From positions 406,323-470,322 of the forward strand of contig NZ_JH376422.1 of NCBI RefSeq assembly GCF_000233455.1: DNA of 64,000 nucleotides, read 5' to 3'. Positions 25,305-35,000 of the stretch are shown here, piece by piece. This DNA comes from [Clostridium] citroniae WAL-17108. GTDB lineage: Bacteria; Bacillota; Clostridia; Lachnospirales; Lachnospiraceae. A program made the translations under genes and the position numbers. The notes below the pieces were generated by a model. The model was not told the origin of the DNA. It was given only the letters and a program-made list of their open reading frames with translations, and did no database searches. Position 1 is the first letter of the stretch; each line of letters begins with the position of its first letter.

Positions 25305-27017
25305 TTAATCCAGTTTAAACTGTGCTTTTATTTCTTGAACAAACTGGTCTGTATCATCAATTCTCTGGGGTAACTTCATTCCCAAGATATTGGCTAAATA
25401 TCTTGTATTTCCATATGTATATTCCTCAATAATAGGAATGATATAATAATTAAACAGCATTTTTAATACATCTGGTGTCCACATTATTTTTCCATTGGCC
25501 ATTGCCCATTTCGGAATAAAATATGCATGTCCCAGAAGCATATTTTCATCTTTTAAAACATTAAATATCCCTTTGTTTATATTTTTCAATAACAGGTCTG
25601 GCTTAATCTCCTTCATGGATGAACAATCCGAGATTGAAGAAATCAACTCATAGTTCGGATAAAATTTTACAAAGGCAAATCTTCTTCTGATTGCATAGTC
25701 AATCTGTGCAATACTTCTATCAGCTGAATTCATGGTAGCTATAATATAAACATTATCAGGAATTGAAAATTTCTTAATCTTTTTATCATTCCATTTAATA
25801 TCACTTGCAAGATCAGCCGTATATTCTCTGTCTAATGTCAATATTGCTTCGCCAAAAACCTTTGATACATTTCCTCTATTTATCTCATCAATGATAAACA
25901 GATATCTGTGACCCGGATCCTTATCGCATCGAGCCGTCTCACAAAAATCCAAGAACACTCCGGGTTTAGAAACAAAATTACCTGCATCATCTATAGAAAC
26001 ACCGCCAATAAATTGCTCATATGTTGAATTAGCGTGGAATTGTACCAATGAACAGCCGGTAAAATCCCCCCTAATCTGATTAGTAATATGAGACTTACTG
26101 GTTCCGGGCGCACCATACAATATGACTTGTTTTGTAGCTAAAAGCAGTTCTTTTAAGCTTTCCGCCGTTATATTATTTCCTGTTGTTTGGGCAAGTTCCT
26201 GTGTCTTATCAACTTCAATATCGTTGATCACCGCCATATAATCATTTCCTCCTCTTGGTAATTTTGCAATTTCCGGAATGTAGTCTTTACTAAAGTGAAG
26301 ATGATCTCTCAATTGGATTCCGCTTATCTGAGTGAGCGAAAATTTCAGAATTTCATCTTCATCATAATAAAATAGAGCGCTCAGCTCATCTTCATTTAGT
26401 TTTAATTCCTGTATCAGAATTTTAGTACATACCCTTGTATATCCTCTATAAATATCCTCGGTTATAGTCCCATTTATCCATTCATCAGGAGCTTCTACAC
26501 CACGAAACCTAAAATACCACGCAGCAAAATACACAAGTGATATCTTATTCCCGTTCAGAAAATTAGACAGTAACAGACGTATGTAATTTCTTGGAAATTT
26601 GAACTTATCAGGATCAGCATCATCCTTTCTCAAAAATTTTGAATCATCCACCAATGTATTGTCAACCGTATCTCTCATACGGCTTAACAGTCCTTTAAAG
26701 GCAGTTCCTGGATTAAACAAATTATTCTTGCCTATTTCATCAATGATTGAAAACGGAAATAAGCAGCATTTCTTTTCTCCACTTTCAGCGTTATAGTCGT
26801 ACAATGCAGAAAGCTTATATACACTTTGCAAATATACTTTTCTATCTTCAACTGATATACCACTGACTTTAGGAAATGCGCGATACTTCTTCTCGTCAAA
26901 CCCTATACTCTTGAAAAAAAAGAACATTCCCAGTTGTTCACCGGACATGATATCCAATTGCTTGAAATAGTCTATACAAGATGCGATACTTTCCTCAGAA
27001 ACATAAAGCAGTTTCAT
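25305..27017 (-). CDS. McrB-like AAA+ restriction GTPase/ATPase subunit
   Basis: The 570-residue protein has an N-terminal region of about 270 residues without a recognised domain, presumably DNA recognition, and a MoxR/McrB AAA+ domain: Walker A LYGAPGTSKSH, Walker B FIIDEINRGN, the McrB-type sensor IIATMNSADRSIAQID and the arginine finger region YAIRRRFAF. The start at 27017 follows AAAGGGGTGG and overlaps the methyltransferase end by no bases (13-base gap); the longer frame to 27077 runs inside that gene. Together with the McrC-like protein it should form the motor-nuclease. Confidence 0.87.
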   Translation of the reverse strand: MKLLYVSEESIASCIDYFKQLDIMSGEQLGMFFFFKSIGFDEKKYRAFPKVSGISVEDRKVYLQSVYKLSALYDYNAESGEKKCCLFPFSIIDEIGKNNLFNPGTAFKGLLSRMRDTVDNTLVDDSKFLRKDDADPDKFKFPRNYIRLLLSNFLNGNKISLVYFAAWYFRFRGVEAPDEWINGTITEDIYRGYTRVCTKILIQELKLNEDELSALFYYDEDEILKFSLTQISGIQLRDHLHFSKDYIPEIAKLPRGGNDYMAVINDIEVDKTQELAQTTGNNITAESLKELLLATKQVILYGAPGTSKSHITNQIRGDFTGCSLVQFHANSTYEQFIGGVSIDDAGNFVSKPGVFLDFCETARCDKDPGHRYLFIIDEINRGNVSKVFGEAILTLDREYTADLASDIKWNDKKIKKFSIPDNVYIIATMNSADRSIAQIDYAIRRRFAFVKFYPNYELISSISDCSSMKEIKPDLLLKNINKGIFNVLKDENMLLGHAYFIPKWAMANGKIMWTPDVLKMLFNYYIIPIIEEYTYGNTRYLANILGMKLPQRIDDTDQFVQEIKAQFKLD

Positions 27018-27030
27018 AACCACCACCCCT

Positions 27031-28134
27031 TTAATCCATGAACTGATTACCCAATTGTCTTTTAATTTCCATACCAATTACTTTTGCTAAAGTAGGCGGT
27101 ACCGCATTGCCAATTACCTTATACATCCCTGTAACGGATTTAGGATCCTCGGTGAAAAACACAAATTCGTCAGGAAATGTTTGTATACGTGCTATTTCTC
27201 TTACATTATATCGTCTATTTTCAGTAGGATGGATAATTCCGCAGTTCTCCGGCTGAGCAGCCGCTGTAATTGTTCCTGCAATCTCATCTCTTGAAAATCT
27301 TCGATACATATTGGGGGCATGATACCTTTTCATATTGTCTGCAATCCTGCGGAATCTGTCCGGCAAATATCTATATGGAATACTTTTCCATGATCCTCCT
27401 TCAGGAATATGCCGGATCAAATTTAATGCCTGCGGAGAAAACGGCCAATCTACCTGGTTTGGTACATCAGCAGGAATATCAAGTAAATTCCCCACATTCA
27501 ATCCTTCTTTTAGTTGTTTTGGAGGAAAAACAAATGTTTTCCCAAGATCTTTTCTAAATGCCACCACAACAACCCTTACTCTGTTTTGAGGCACACCGTA
27601 ATCACTGGCGTTAATAAGCTGATAATTTACACAATACCCTTCACCAATGTCTCCTAAATTTCTAACAATCGTATCAATCAATAAACTTCCTTCTTCATCT
27701 TTGATTGACAACAATCCGCGGACATTTTCAAACACTACAACTTTTGGTTTTTTTGCTTCTATTATCCGCAAGCACTCTTTATACAGATTTCCTCTGGAGT
27801 CGTTCACTCCTTTTCGGTTCCCTGCATTTGAAAAAGGCTGACACGGAAAGCCTGCAGTCAAAATATCGCAGTCCGGCACTTCCTCTGCCGGTACATCGAG
27901 GATACTTCTTTCGTCCATCTCGCCAAAATTTGCCTCATACACTCTCTGTGCATCCTTATCAAAATCATTTGCATAAACAATATCATATCCAGCCTCTTTA
28001 AATCCCCAATCCAATCCGCCGCAACCGCTAAATAACGAAACCATCCGTGGATGAATTGCAGCCAATTCATCCGTGGAAAGGGTTCCATTTTCTTCTGTTC
28101 CATTTATACACTCAAATATAGATAACTGTTCCAT
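27031..28134 (-). CDS. DNA (cytosine-5) methyltransferase
   Basis: The 367-residue enzyme has motif I (MVSLFSGCGGLDWGF), motif IV with catalytic Cys98 (TAGFPCQPFSNAG), motif VI (VVFENVRG), motif VIII (PQNRVRVVVVAF) and motif X (VIGNAVPPTLAKVIG) in normal order. It transfers methyl from SAM to C5 of cytosine at a site set by the target-recognition region (about 220-310). GGAGG lies four bases before the chosen ATG. It is the first gene of an operon with the McrB- and McrC-like genes and should protect the host from them. Confidence 0.93.
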   Translation of the reverse strand: MEQLSIFECINGTEENGTLSTDELAAIHPRMVSLFSGCGGLDWGFKEAGYDIVYANDFDKDAQRVYEANFGEMDERSILDVPAEEVPDCDILTAGFPCQPFSNAGNRKGVNDSRGNLYKECLRIIEAKKPKVVVFENVRGLLSIKDEEGSLLIDTIVRNLGDIGEGYCVNYQLINASDYGVPQNRVRVVVVAFRKDLGKTFVFPPKQLKEGLNVGNLLDIPADVPNQVDWPFSPQALNLIRHIPEGGSWKSIPYRYLPDRFRRIADNMKRYHAPNMYRRFSRDEIAGTITAAAQPENCGIIHPTENRRYNVREIARIQTFPDEFVFFTEDPKSVTGMYKVIGNAVPPTLAKVIGMEIKRQLGNQFMD

Positions 28135-28363
28135 TTTTCCTCCAAATACCATAATCGCTGCATATTTTATCATCTTAGATGACTTCAAACAGACGAATAC
28201 TGCTGTCTCCAATCTGTCAAGGATATTCTTAGGCCGAAAATATTGTACTCCCCGCTTTTTGAGGTATCCCTTTGCAAAGATACTTCTTTATTTATATCTT
28301 TCTTTATTAATATCCTTCTCTATCAATATCTTCCATATACCTTTTTATAGATGTCATATTACA

Positions 28364-29518
28364 ATATTAACCCATGTTCCCGCAGGGGAACGACCAACGC
28401 CGTAGACAAGTCTCCCCCGATCAGTTTTATTTCAATCCACGTTCCCGCAGGGGAACAATTATTATATGCGTATTTGGGCGTAATGTCAAGGGATTTCAAT
28501 CTGCGTTGCTGCAGGGGGAACGACTGAGTTCTCCCCTCTACTCCATAACCAAAATATTCTATTTCAATCCACGTTTCCCGCAAGGGGAACGACATGGTTA
28601 TGGCTTCAAGGTCACCCTGGATGAGCATTTCAACCCACGTTCCCGCAAGGGGAACGATGAACCCACGGAATGACACGTACAAAATTATATATATTTCAAT
28701 CCACGTTCCCGCAGGAGGAACGACCAGGATGGGGCGCTGCGTTGGCCTGGGATGGGGATTTCAATCCACGTTCCCGCAGGGGGAACGACTCACACCATAT
28801 GTGATATAACGAAAGCCAACATATATTTCAATCCACGTTCCCGCAAGGGGAACGACCGCTGTGTACCTGCTGCACCGCAGCCTCCCATTATTTCAATCCA
28901 CGTTCCCGCAAGGGGAACGACCGAGATCACTTACATTTAAGCCTCAGATAAGGTTTATTTCAATCCACGTTCCCGCAAGGGGAACGACCCGGCCATGATC
29001 GGGTCCATCAAGGCCCTAATAATTTCAATCCACGTTCCCGCAAGGGGAACGACCCATGGCAAGCTTGCTCTATAGATAGGCTCCTCTATTTCAATCCACG
29101 TTCCCGCAAGGGGAACGACTGATCGTATAAACCTGCAGTGTAGGCTCAAACTATTTCAATCCACGTTCCCGCAAGGGGAACGACTGCCCACCAGACCATC
29201 CGCAGCCATGTAAGCAATATTTCAATCCACGTTCCCGCAAGGGGAACGACTCTGCAGGACGTACAGCATTACTCAGGCTATGGAATTTCAATCCACGTTC
29301 CCGCAAGGGGAACGACACATCTACCGGGCGGCCTACGGCAGGCATACGGAATTTCAATCCACGTTCCCGCAAGGGGAACGACCGGATAAGGTCATCATCC
29401 ATCATCTGGTATGTACAGATTTCAATCCACGTTCCCGCAAGGGGAACGACATGCTCCGTGACCACATCCTGCTTGCAATATTCCTTATTTCAATCCACGT
29501 TCCCGCAAGGGGAACGAC
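28364..29518 (-). CRISPR. Type I-C CRISPR array, 18 repeats and 17 spacers
   Basis: A 32-base repeat (ATTTCAATCCACGTTCCCGC then AAGGGGAACGAC on plus; transcribed from minus, starting GTCGTTCCCC and ending GATTGAAAT) occurs 18 times with spacers of 33-36 bases. The palindromic part CGTTCCC/GGGAACG forms the crRNA stem. Repeats start at 28364, 28429, 28493, 28561, 28627, 28693, 28758, 28825, 28890, 28957, 29022, 29088, 29153, 29219, 29285, 29351, 29419 and 29487. The 11 repeats next to cas2 are identical; those from 28364 to 28789 carry changes (one-base losses and gains, substitutions), as expected at the old, leader-distal end. Confidence 0.98.
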
Positions 29519-29522
29519 TGCA

Positions 29523-29551
29523 AATATATCCAATATCATAACACAAAACAA
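29523..29551 (-). promoter_or_regulatory. CRISPR leader promoter
   Basis: In the 170-base AT-rich leader between cas2 and the first repeat, minus reads TTGTTT (29546-29551), 17 bases, TATATT (29523-29528), directing transcription into the array. Confidence 0.4.
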
Positions 29552-29647
29552 TCACACTTTTATATCATCTATACATTCCTTTGAATACCACACAGCAGAA
29601 TCATCGCCTCTCCCTCCCAAACCAAGCGTCTTTTGTGCAATTTTCCC

Positions 29648-29692
29648 AGTGCGAATCCCCCGTACTTTTCATGTGTGCTTCACATTCGCACT
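29648..29692 (-). repeat. Inverted repeat at the cas2 end of the leader
   Basis: Nine-base arms AGTGCGAAT and ATTCGCACT enclose 27 bases and overlap the cas2 stop codon. It could be a weak terminator for the cas operon or a site for adaptation factors in the leader. Confidence 0.5.
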
Positions 29693-29981
29693 ACAAAAAC
29701 AATGTCTCATCTGCCGCAATCCCCTTATCAACCCCCACATGCTCTACTTTTGTTTTATACTTATTTCCCAAATAATAGAATCTCAGGCTGTCGACCTCTT
29801 CATCAATAATTTCAGTCAATAATGACTTCAGCATCACACACTGCGCATTGTCCAGGATACACTCAAATACCGAATTCTGAACTCGCCGCCCGTAGTTAAC
29901 GCATTGCTTGGCAACCTTTCTAAGTCTCGCTTTTCCTCCTGCTGTCTCTGTATTCACATCATATGTAATCAATACCAGCAA
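29691..29981 (-). CDS. cas2: CRISPR-associated endonuclease Cas2, type I-C
   Basis: The 96-residue ferredoxin-like protein starts MLVLITYDVNTETAGGKARL, the Cas2 strand-1 motif with its conserved aspartate, and has the RVQNSVFECILD strand. With Cas1 it forms the spacer-integration complex. It follows cas1 by nine bases and is the last cas gene before the leader. Confidence 0.95.
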   Translation of the reverse strand: MLVLITYDVNTETAGGKARLRKVAKQCVNYGRRVQNSVFECILDNAQCVMLKSLLTEIIDEEVDSLRFYYLGNKYKTKVEHVGVDKGIAADETLFL

Positions 29982-29990
29982 ACTCTGACC

Positions 29991-31022
29991 TCACTTCCAC
30001 AAAAATGGCGGATATGCATCCAGATCCCCCCGCAGATACCTTGCCAGCAGCATTGCCTGAACATAGGGAACCATCCCCCATTCTATCTTCTCCTGTAAAT
30101 ACGGATGTGTCAGCATTTCCTTTTTTCGGTTCTGCCACTCTGTAAGGAACCGTTTCCGTGCATCATCCTTCATTAGAACAGCTCCATTTTCTTTTTTCAG
30201 AAAATCCTTTTTTTGAACGATCTTCTTATTAATCATCGAAAGAACAAAACGGTCCGCCAGAACAGGCCGCAGCTCTTCTATCAGATCCAGCGCAAGGGAT
30301 ACACGCCCCGGGCGCTCTGTATGAAGCACTCCCACATAAGGATCCAGACCTACGGTTTCCAGTGCAGATGCAATATGATTGGTCAGCAGTGTATAGACAA
30401 AAGACAGCATTGCATTTACATTATCAGTCGGAGGCCTTCTATTTCTGCCGGAAAAGGCAAAATCCTTTTTCTGCTGCAGAATCAGTTCATCAAATACACC
30501 GAAATAAACGCTGGCGGCCTCGCCTTCAAAGCCACGCAGGCTGTCTTTTGATTCACAGTTACGGATTCTAAGTGCGGCATCCTTCAGTAACAGAGAAGCA
30601 TGTTTTACTTTTTCTACGTCAATCTGCATACTATGATCCCGGATCGAGCGCTCCAGCACCCACCTTGCATTGTATACTTTTCCAATCATGCAATTTTTCG
30701 CGATCCCCAGACTGCTATCTTCATCCATACTCGTCCGGTACTGCTTATCTCTCAATACTACGTTTCCTTTTACACTCCCCGTTACCCTTGCCAGAAATCT
30801 GCCGCCCGGACTTACAAAGCAGAGAGAAATATTCCGATCCGCACATGCTCCCATCAAAGCCGGACTGGTTCCACGGTAACCGAACGAGACGATCCCCTCC
30901 AGATTATGAAGGGGAAGGCGCCCTATTTCTTTTTCCTGATCCAGAACAACAATATTTTCACCGTCTAAAGAAAGGTAACTGTCATCCGATGTTACATACA
31001 AAGTATTCAGTAGTTTCTTCAT
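29991..31022 (-). CDS. cas1: CRISPR-associated integrase Cas1, type I-C
   Basis: The 343-residue protein has the N-terminal beta-domain (TLYVTSDDSYLSLDGENIVV) and the helical catalytic domain with the metal-binding residues near FEGEAASVYFGVFDELI (Glu), VLHTERPGRVSLALDLIEELRP (His and Asp). Cas1 inserts new spacers at the leader end. Its start overlaps the cas4 stop by four bases. Confidence 0.95.
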   Translation of the reverse strand: MKKLLNTLYVTSDDSYLSLDGENIVVLDQEKEIGRLPLHNLEGIVSFGYRGTSPALMGACADRNISLCFVSPGGRFLARVTGSVKGNVVLRDKQYRTSMDEDSSLGIAKNCMIGKVYNARWVLERSIRDHSMQIDVEKVKHASLLLKDAALRIRNCESKDSLRGFEGEAASVYFGVFDELILQQKKDFAFSGRNRRPPTDNVNAMLSFVYTLLTNHIASALETVGLDPYVGVLHTERPGRVSLALDLIEELRPVLADRFVLSMINKKIVQKKDFLKKENGAVLMKDDARKRFLTEWQNRKKEMLTHPYLQEKIEWGMVPYVQAMLLARYLRGDLDAYPPFLWK

Positions 31023-31681
31023 CCTTCTTCCTCCAGTGCCAGTTTTATATATTCTCCCACTGGCATGGTTTTCCCCAGCTTCGGCAGACAGATATCTTTC
31101 AGAGAACAGCCATTACAGCTCTTGCTCCATTTGACCTTCGGAGTATAACGCCGTTCATAGTACTGATGCATTTCCTGAAACATATCCCGAACTCTGTTTC
31201 TCAAATCATCTGTCATTTCTATCATTTCACGGCGGCGTGTTTCACCGTAGAAAACAGCCGCTTCCGGAATAACCGCAGAAAACATTTCTTCCAGACAAAT
31301 GGTCAAAGCAGCAAGCTGCAGAATATCCTCCTCCGAAATTTTAGGCTTCCCCTTTTTATATTCAATGGGGAAAATGCTATATAGCCCACGGTGTCCATGA
31401 AGATGCACTCCGTCTTCGCTCCGATGAAACTCCACTACGTCACATTCTCCGCTTGCGCCCATCGTCCGGGATGAAACAGGCAGCGCCCTGGTAATCAGTA
31501 CATCCTTCCGGTTTTCCGTCAGAAATGGATCATGTGCATTTTTATGCATCAGCTCACCTGTAACCGTATGCACATTTTCGGCCCATTGCTACTCAATATG
31601 GATCAAAGCCCACTGCCTGCGGCAAAACCGGAAATGCTGGATGCCGGAAATCATCAAATAATCTTCTTCCCTGTATTCCAC
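31019..31681 (-). pseudogene. cas4: cas4 with premature amber codon
   Basis: The full frame starts with GTG at 31681 overlapping the cas7 stop (TAGTG) and reads as type I-C Cas4: GIQHFRFCRRQWALIHIE, then an in-frame TAG at 31589-31591, then QWAENVHTVTGELMHK and on to the C-terminal cysteines SCNGCSLKDIC. The family has a glutamine at the stop position, so CAG to TAG is the simplest cause. The RecB-like nuclease residues (GECDVVEF, FPIEYKKGK) remain downstream, but any restart at 31573 or nearby would lack the first Fe-S cysteine (Cys20). Cas4 normally trims prespacers and selects PAM, so adaptation is probably impaired unless the stop is suppressed. Confidence 0.9.
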
Positions 31682-32571
31682 TATATCTTTCTTATTACCT
31701 CCACTGTTTCCGGAATCTGCTCTTCATGAACAATAACCTCGTAATCCTGATACTTTCTCGGATAAAGGATCCCGTCCTTCCTCGTTACTTCCACAGCCTC
31801 AAACAATTTATAGGCTGGGCAGTCCCCCAGTTCCTTGCTGTGTTTGAATACAATCAGCTCCCGGACTGCCATTTTCCCCCTTGCCGCCGAATGATCATGT
31901 TCAAACATATTAATAATCGCTTCCCACAAAAGCTCCAGATCCTCTTCTGAAAAACCGGTTACCTTCCTTGCGAGATTGGCAGAAATATACCCCTCTACTC
32001 TGTAAAGTCCATAGGGTACGATATTCTTCCTTCCCATTTCCGTACTCTTATTCCCCGCATCCTTTTCCGTGGTAATTGCCACCCTGGTAATTGTCACTTC
32101 CTGACTCACAATCGGATCAATACTTCTGGCAAATCCAAGCTGCACAGGCCCCCTCACCTGGCCGCAGTTTAAAGAAGCCTTTACAAATGTAGTCATAACC
32201 GCGCCAAATGTCCGGATATCAAAGAAATTCTTACACATAAAATCTCTGATTTTCCTGTCTGCTTCCGGATCGTTTTTCTTCAAATCTTTCCTTTTGGTTT
32301 CGTCAATATGTAAATACTCAAATGCCTTATTGTCACTCCTGTTTAATGGGACATTCTCTTTGATATAGATCTGATATCCTTCTTCCTCTTCCTTAACCAG
32401 CTCCACATAATTGCGGATTTTTCTCTTTAAACACACATCCGTTACCAGGCCATATCCGCTTTCCGGGTCGATTCTCGGCATGTTGCCCGCATCCGGGTCA
32501 CCGTTGGGATTTCCGTTCTCCACATCGAATAATACGACAAATTCATACCTGTTTTTAATCGCTTCACTCAT
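31681..32571 (-). CDS. cas7: Cas7/Csd2, type I-C Cascade backbone
   Basis: The 296-residue RAMP protein starts NRYEFVVLFDVENGNPNGDPDAGN-like (conserved NPNGDPD and PRID), continues with DVCLKRKIRNYV and has the RGPVQLGFARSIDPI block. Six or seven copies coat the crRNA in Cascade. It lies directly after cas8c with no gap and overlaps the cas4 GTG by one base. Confidence 0.95.
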   Translation of the reverse strand: MSEAIKNRYEFVVLFDVENGNPNGDPDAGNMPRIDPESGYGLVTDVCLKRKIRNYVELVKEEEEGYQIYIKENVPLNRSDNKAFEYLHIDETKRKDLKKNDPEADRKIRDFMCKNFFDIRTFGAVMTTFVKASLNCGQVRGPVQLGFARSIDPIVSQEVTITRVAITTEKDAGNKSTEMGRKNIVPYGLYRVEGYISANLARKVTGFSEEDLELLWEAIINMFEHDHSAARGKMAVRELIVFKHSKELGDCPAYKLFEAVEVTRKDGILYPRKYQDYEVIVHEEQIPETVEVIRKI

Positions 32572-34320
32572 TTACTTCTCCTCCTTTTTCTCGAAACGTT
32601 TCTGAACCTGATGGTAATATCCCAGTATAAACATGCCCTGTTCTTCCAAAGACAGTCTGCGTGGAAATGCCGCAGGCTGATCATTTTCCACCTCAATCAT
32701 CCCCTGCAGGCCTGTGAGCATTTTTTCATAGAAAATCCGTCTCCCGGCCTCTAATTTTCTTATGTGACTGTTTTTCAGCTTTAACAAAATAGGAAACACT
32801 GACGCGGGCGCCGCACAGGCCGAGTTAAAGTACCGGTCCTTAATGGTCGCATTAATTCCCGAATTGGCGTCTTCCTGAATGGCCTCCAACACTGCAAATT
32901 CCCGTCCCAATACATAAGCCACATCCTTACACTGTTCATTTAATCCCACAAAGCTTCCCTCCTCTGTCCACTGCTTACCATGATTCCGTATCAGACAGGC
33001 TTTTATAATTGCCGCCCGTCCCCTAGTAATTCTTCCCTGTTCCGCGCGAATCCGTATCATTACATTACTATATAAACTTTCCGGGTACTTTTTCCCAGAC
33101 AAAACCGATTCAAATACCGATGCCGCCATATTGGGCTGCGGTTTTTTTTCCTTTGATTTCTGGTTGACCGTCTCAAAAAGCACCCTCCAGACACCCGGAA
33201 ATTCTATTTTATCCCAGTTTGGTCTTACAATTTCCATCTGTTCATAATGCTTTTTAATATTCGATAAGATTGTCCCAAAATGATTCTGATAAAAAAACCT
33301 TACCGACAACCGCGCCGCATTGGGCGCCAGGCCCAGTATATAGAACTTCTGTTCAGGATTAACCTGGATTCCATCTACATCAATTCCCCGGCCTTCTTGC
33401 AGATTGGAGAAAATGCCTCGCAGCACTTCCTGGTTATCTTCGGTCGGTTCCATCGATCCCATAAAGAGATCCTGATAAATTTCCTCTCCATCCTCCGCCC
33501 AGAAAAGGATGGTCGTATCCCCCAGCATAAATATGTATTTTCGCTGTGAAAGCAGGTAATTAAGCGCTGTGGTGTAAGCAAACATCGCATATTTGCCTAC
33601 CGGCGCGTTAAAGCTTTGCTCTTTCCCATAGGATTCAAAGGAAGGTGCATTAAAAGACACCAGTGCAGCCCCACTGGACTGTGCCCCCTGAACCCCACGG
33701 ATCACCGTATGGATCCGGGAAATTTCCGCTCTTTTTCCGGTCACAAGACAAATCTCCTGCGTCCCGTTTCCCTCCGCCTGAAGGGACTTTTCCCAGGCAT
33801 TTCGTATATCCGGGTCTTCATGTGCATACATTGTTCCCACGTAAAAAACAAGATTCCCACCAGCCGTGATATCCTCCCACTTCTCAAGCAGTTCCGGATG
33901 TTCTTTTGCTTTCATGGGATCCCAATTCTTAAAGAAATGTTTCACCGCCACGGCAGCTTCACTCTGTACCTCTTCCAGAACGCTCTCATGCTTTTCCCTA
34001 GCTGCCTGAAAACACTCTAACACACGTTTTCCGCTTCCGTCATTGTCGATCCCCAGCAGATACTTGGAATTATCGCACAGGAAGTTCGCCGATACTCCCG
34101 AAGAACGGGCAGCCATTTCCGGCACTTCAACCATCTGCGGTACCCAGACCGTCTTTTTCCCGCGTTCCTCTTCCTGCTTGAGTGAAATAATTCCCAACAG
34201 GTTTCCGTCTGTATCAATATCCAACGCATAGGTTACCTTTGCCCGGCACCAGGCCTGTCTCGACACCTTTCCCTGTTCCGCCAAAGTTTCATAGTGCTTT
34301 ACCAATGCCTGCAATATCAT
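32572..34320 (-). CDS. cas8c: Cas8c/Csd1, type I-C large subunit
   Basis: The 582-residue protein starts MILQALVKHYETLAEQGKVS and has ISLKQEEERGKKTVWVPQMV and ILGLAPNAARLSVRFFY, family-specific blocks of Csd1. It is the Cascade large subunit that reads the PAM. In I-C systems an internal start in this gene also yields a small subunit (Cas11c); one may exist but I did not fix its start. It overlaps cas5 by four bases (ATGA). Confidence 0.95.
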   Translation of the reverse strand: MILQALVKHYETLAEQGKVSRQAWCRAKVTYALDIDTDGNLLGIISLKQEEERGKKTVWVPQMVEVPEMAARSSGVSANFLCDNSKYLLGIDNDGSGKRVLECFQAAREKHESVLEEVQSEAAVAVKHFFKNWDPMKAKEHPELLEKWEDITAGGNLVFYVGTMYAHEDPDIRNAWEKSLQAEGNGTQEICLVTGKRAEISRIHTVIRGVQGAQSSGAALVSFNAPSFESYGKEQSFNAPVGKYAMFAYTTALNYLLSQRKYIFMLGDTTILFWAEDGEEIYQDLFMGSMEPTEDNQEVLRGIFSNLQEGRGIDVDGIQVNPEQKFYILGLAPNAARLSVRFFYQNHFGTILSNIKKHYEQMEIVRPNWDKIEFPGVWRVLFETVNQKSKEKKPQPNMAASVFESVLSGKKYPESLYSNVMIRIRAEQGRITRGRAAIIKACLIRNHGKQWTEEGSFVGLNEQCKDVAYVLGREFAVLEAIQEDANSGINATIKDRYFNSACAAPASVFPILLKLKNSHIRKLEAGRRIFYEKMLTGLQGMIEVENDQPAAFPRRLSLEEQGMFILGYYHQVQKRFEKKEEK

Positions 34321-34976
34321 CGAATCACCTCGCAGTCCTTCAGATCCACAATCCCACGGCGCATGACGGCCCGGAAGAACATGGGCTGTATGTCCTCCGG
34401 ATTTGAATAGTCCATATCGTAAAGCATAAATCCCAAATCCTTATCGTCCACAACCTCATAGGCTCCATGGACTTCTTCCTCACAGAGACAGAAATTGGCC
34501 GGAAATTCCCGGCAGCCGAAATAAGGTGTATGATAACATTCCCCACGCCTTAACCGCCTCATGATAATGTCCTTGAACTTTCCCGGATTATCGCTGTCAT
34601 TTGCTTGATCCGTCAAGTCGAAGTGGGCGGATATGACATACTCCACATCCTTCAATAGCAGAGAAGCTCTCTGGACAATTTCTTCCTTGCTGCTGATGAA
34701 CAATTCTTTTTTCGCGCCGTTGTAAACGGATAGCACGTTATTAGCTGAAATCTTGCTTTTGACCTCATTGCGCCGGATGGAAGTAAACTGGATCGGTTTT
34801 ATGACATGGATGCTGTCAATCTTCCAGGACATCCCCGGATGCCAATAGATTGCTTCCAGAATACCTCGGGCGGCAGACGGTGTTATGATATCATAGCTGC
34901 AGCGTTCCACTTTCATCTCAGGGCGGGAAAAGAGTGCATAATCCCCCCAGACTTTTACTCTGACCCCCAGGCTCAT
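34317..34976 (-). CDS. cas5: Cas5c/Csd5 crRNA-processing subunit
   Basis: The 219-residue protein starts MSLGVRVKVWGDYALFSRPE and has VKPIQFTSIRRNEVKSKI and CYHTPYFGCREFPA, typical for Cas5c, which both cuts pre-crRNA (there is no cas6) and caps the 5' handle. The start at 34976 is set by GGGGAGG seven bases before it; the frame to 34994 only reads through this site. An insertion sequence ends 24 bases upstream, so its normal transcript from upstream is interrupted. Confidence 0.93.
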   Translation of the reverse strand: MSLGVRVKVWGDYALFSRPEMKVERCSYDIITPSAARGILEAIYWHPGMSWKIDSIHVIKPIQFTSIRRNEVKSKISANNVLSVYNGAKKELFISSKEEIVQRASLLLKDVEYVISAHFDLTDQANDSDNPGKFKDIIMRRLRRGECYHTPYFGCREFPANFCLCEEEVHGAYEVVDDKDLGFMLYDMDYSNPEDIQPMFFRAVMRRGIVDLKDCEVIR

Positions 34977-35000
34977 CGCTTTCCTCCCCTTCATTTTTAT

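Noticed and set aside
28374..29465. Open frames with repeated VPLAGTWIEI or FNPRSRKGND-like peptides
   Set aside because: They are translations of the 32-base CRISPR repeats and spacers, not genes.
31019..31573. A shorter cas4 starting at ATG 31573
   Set aside because: Normal Cas4 sequence continues upstream in frame beyond a TAG to a GTG overlapping cas7, so this is a broken longer gene.
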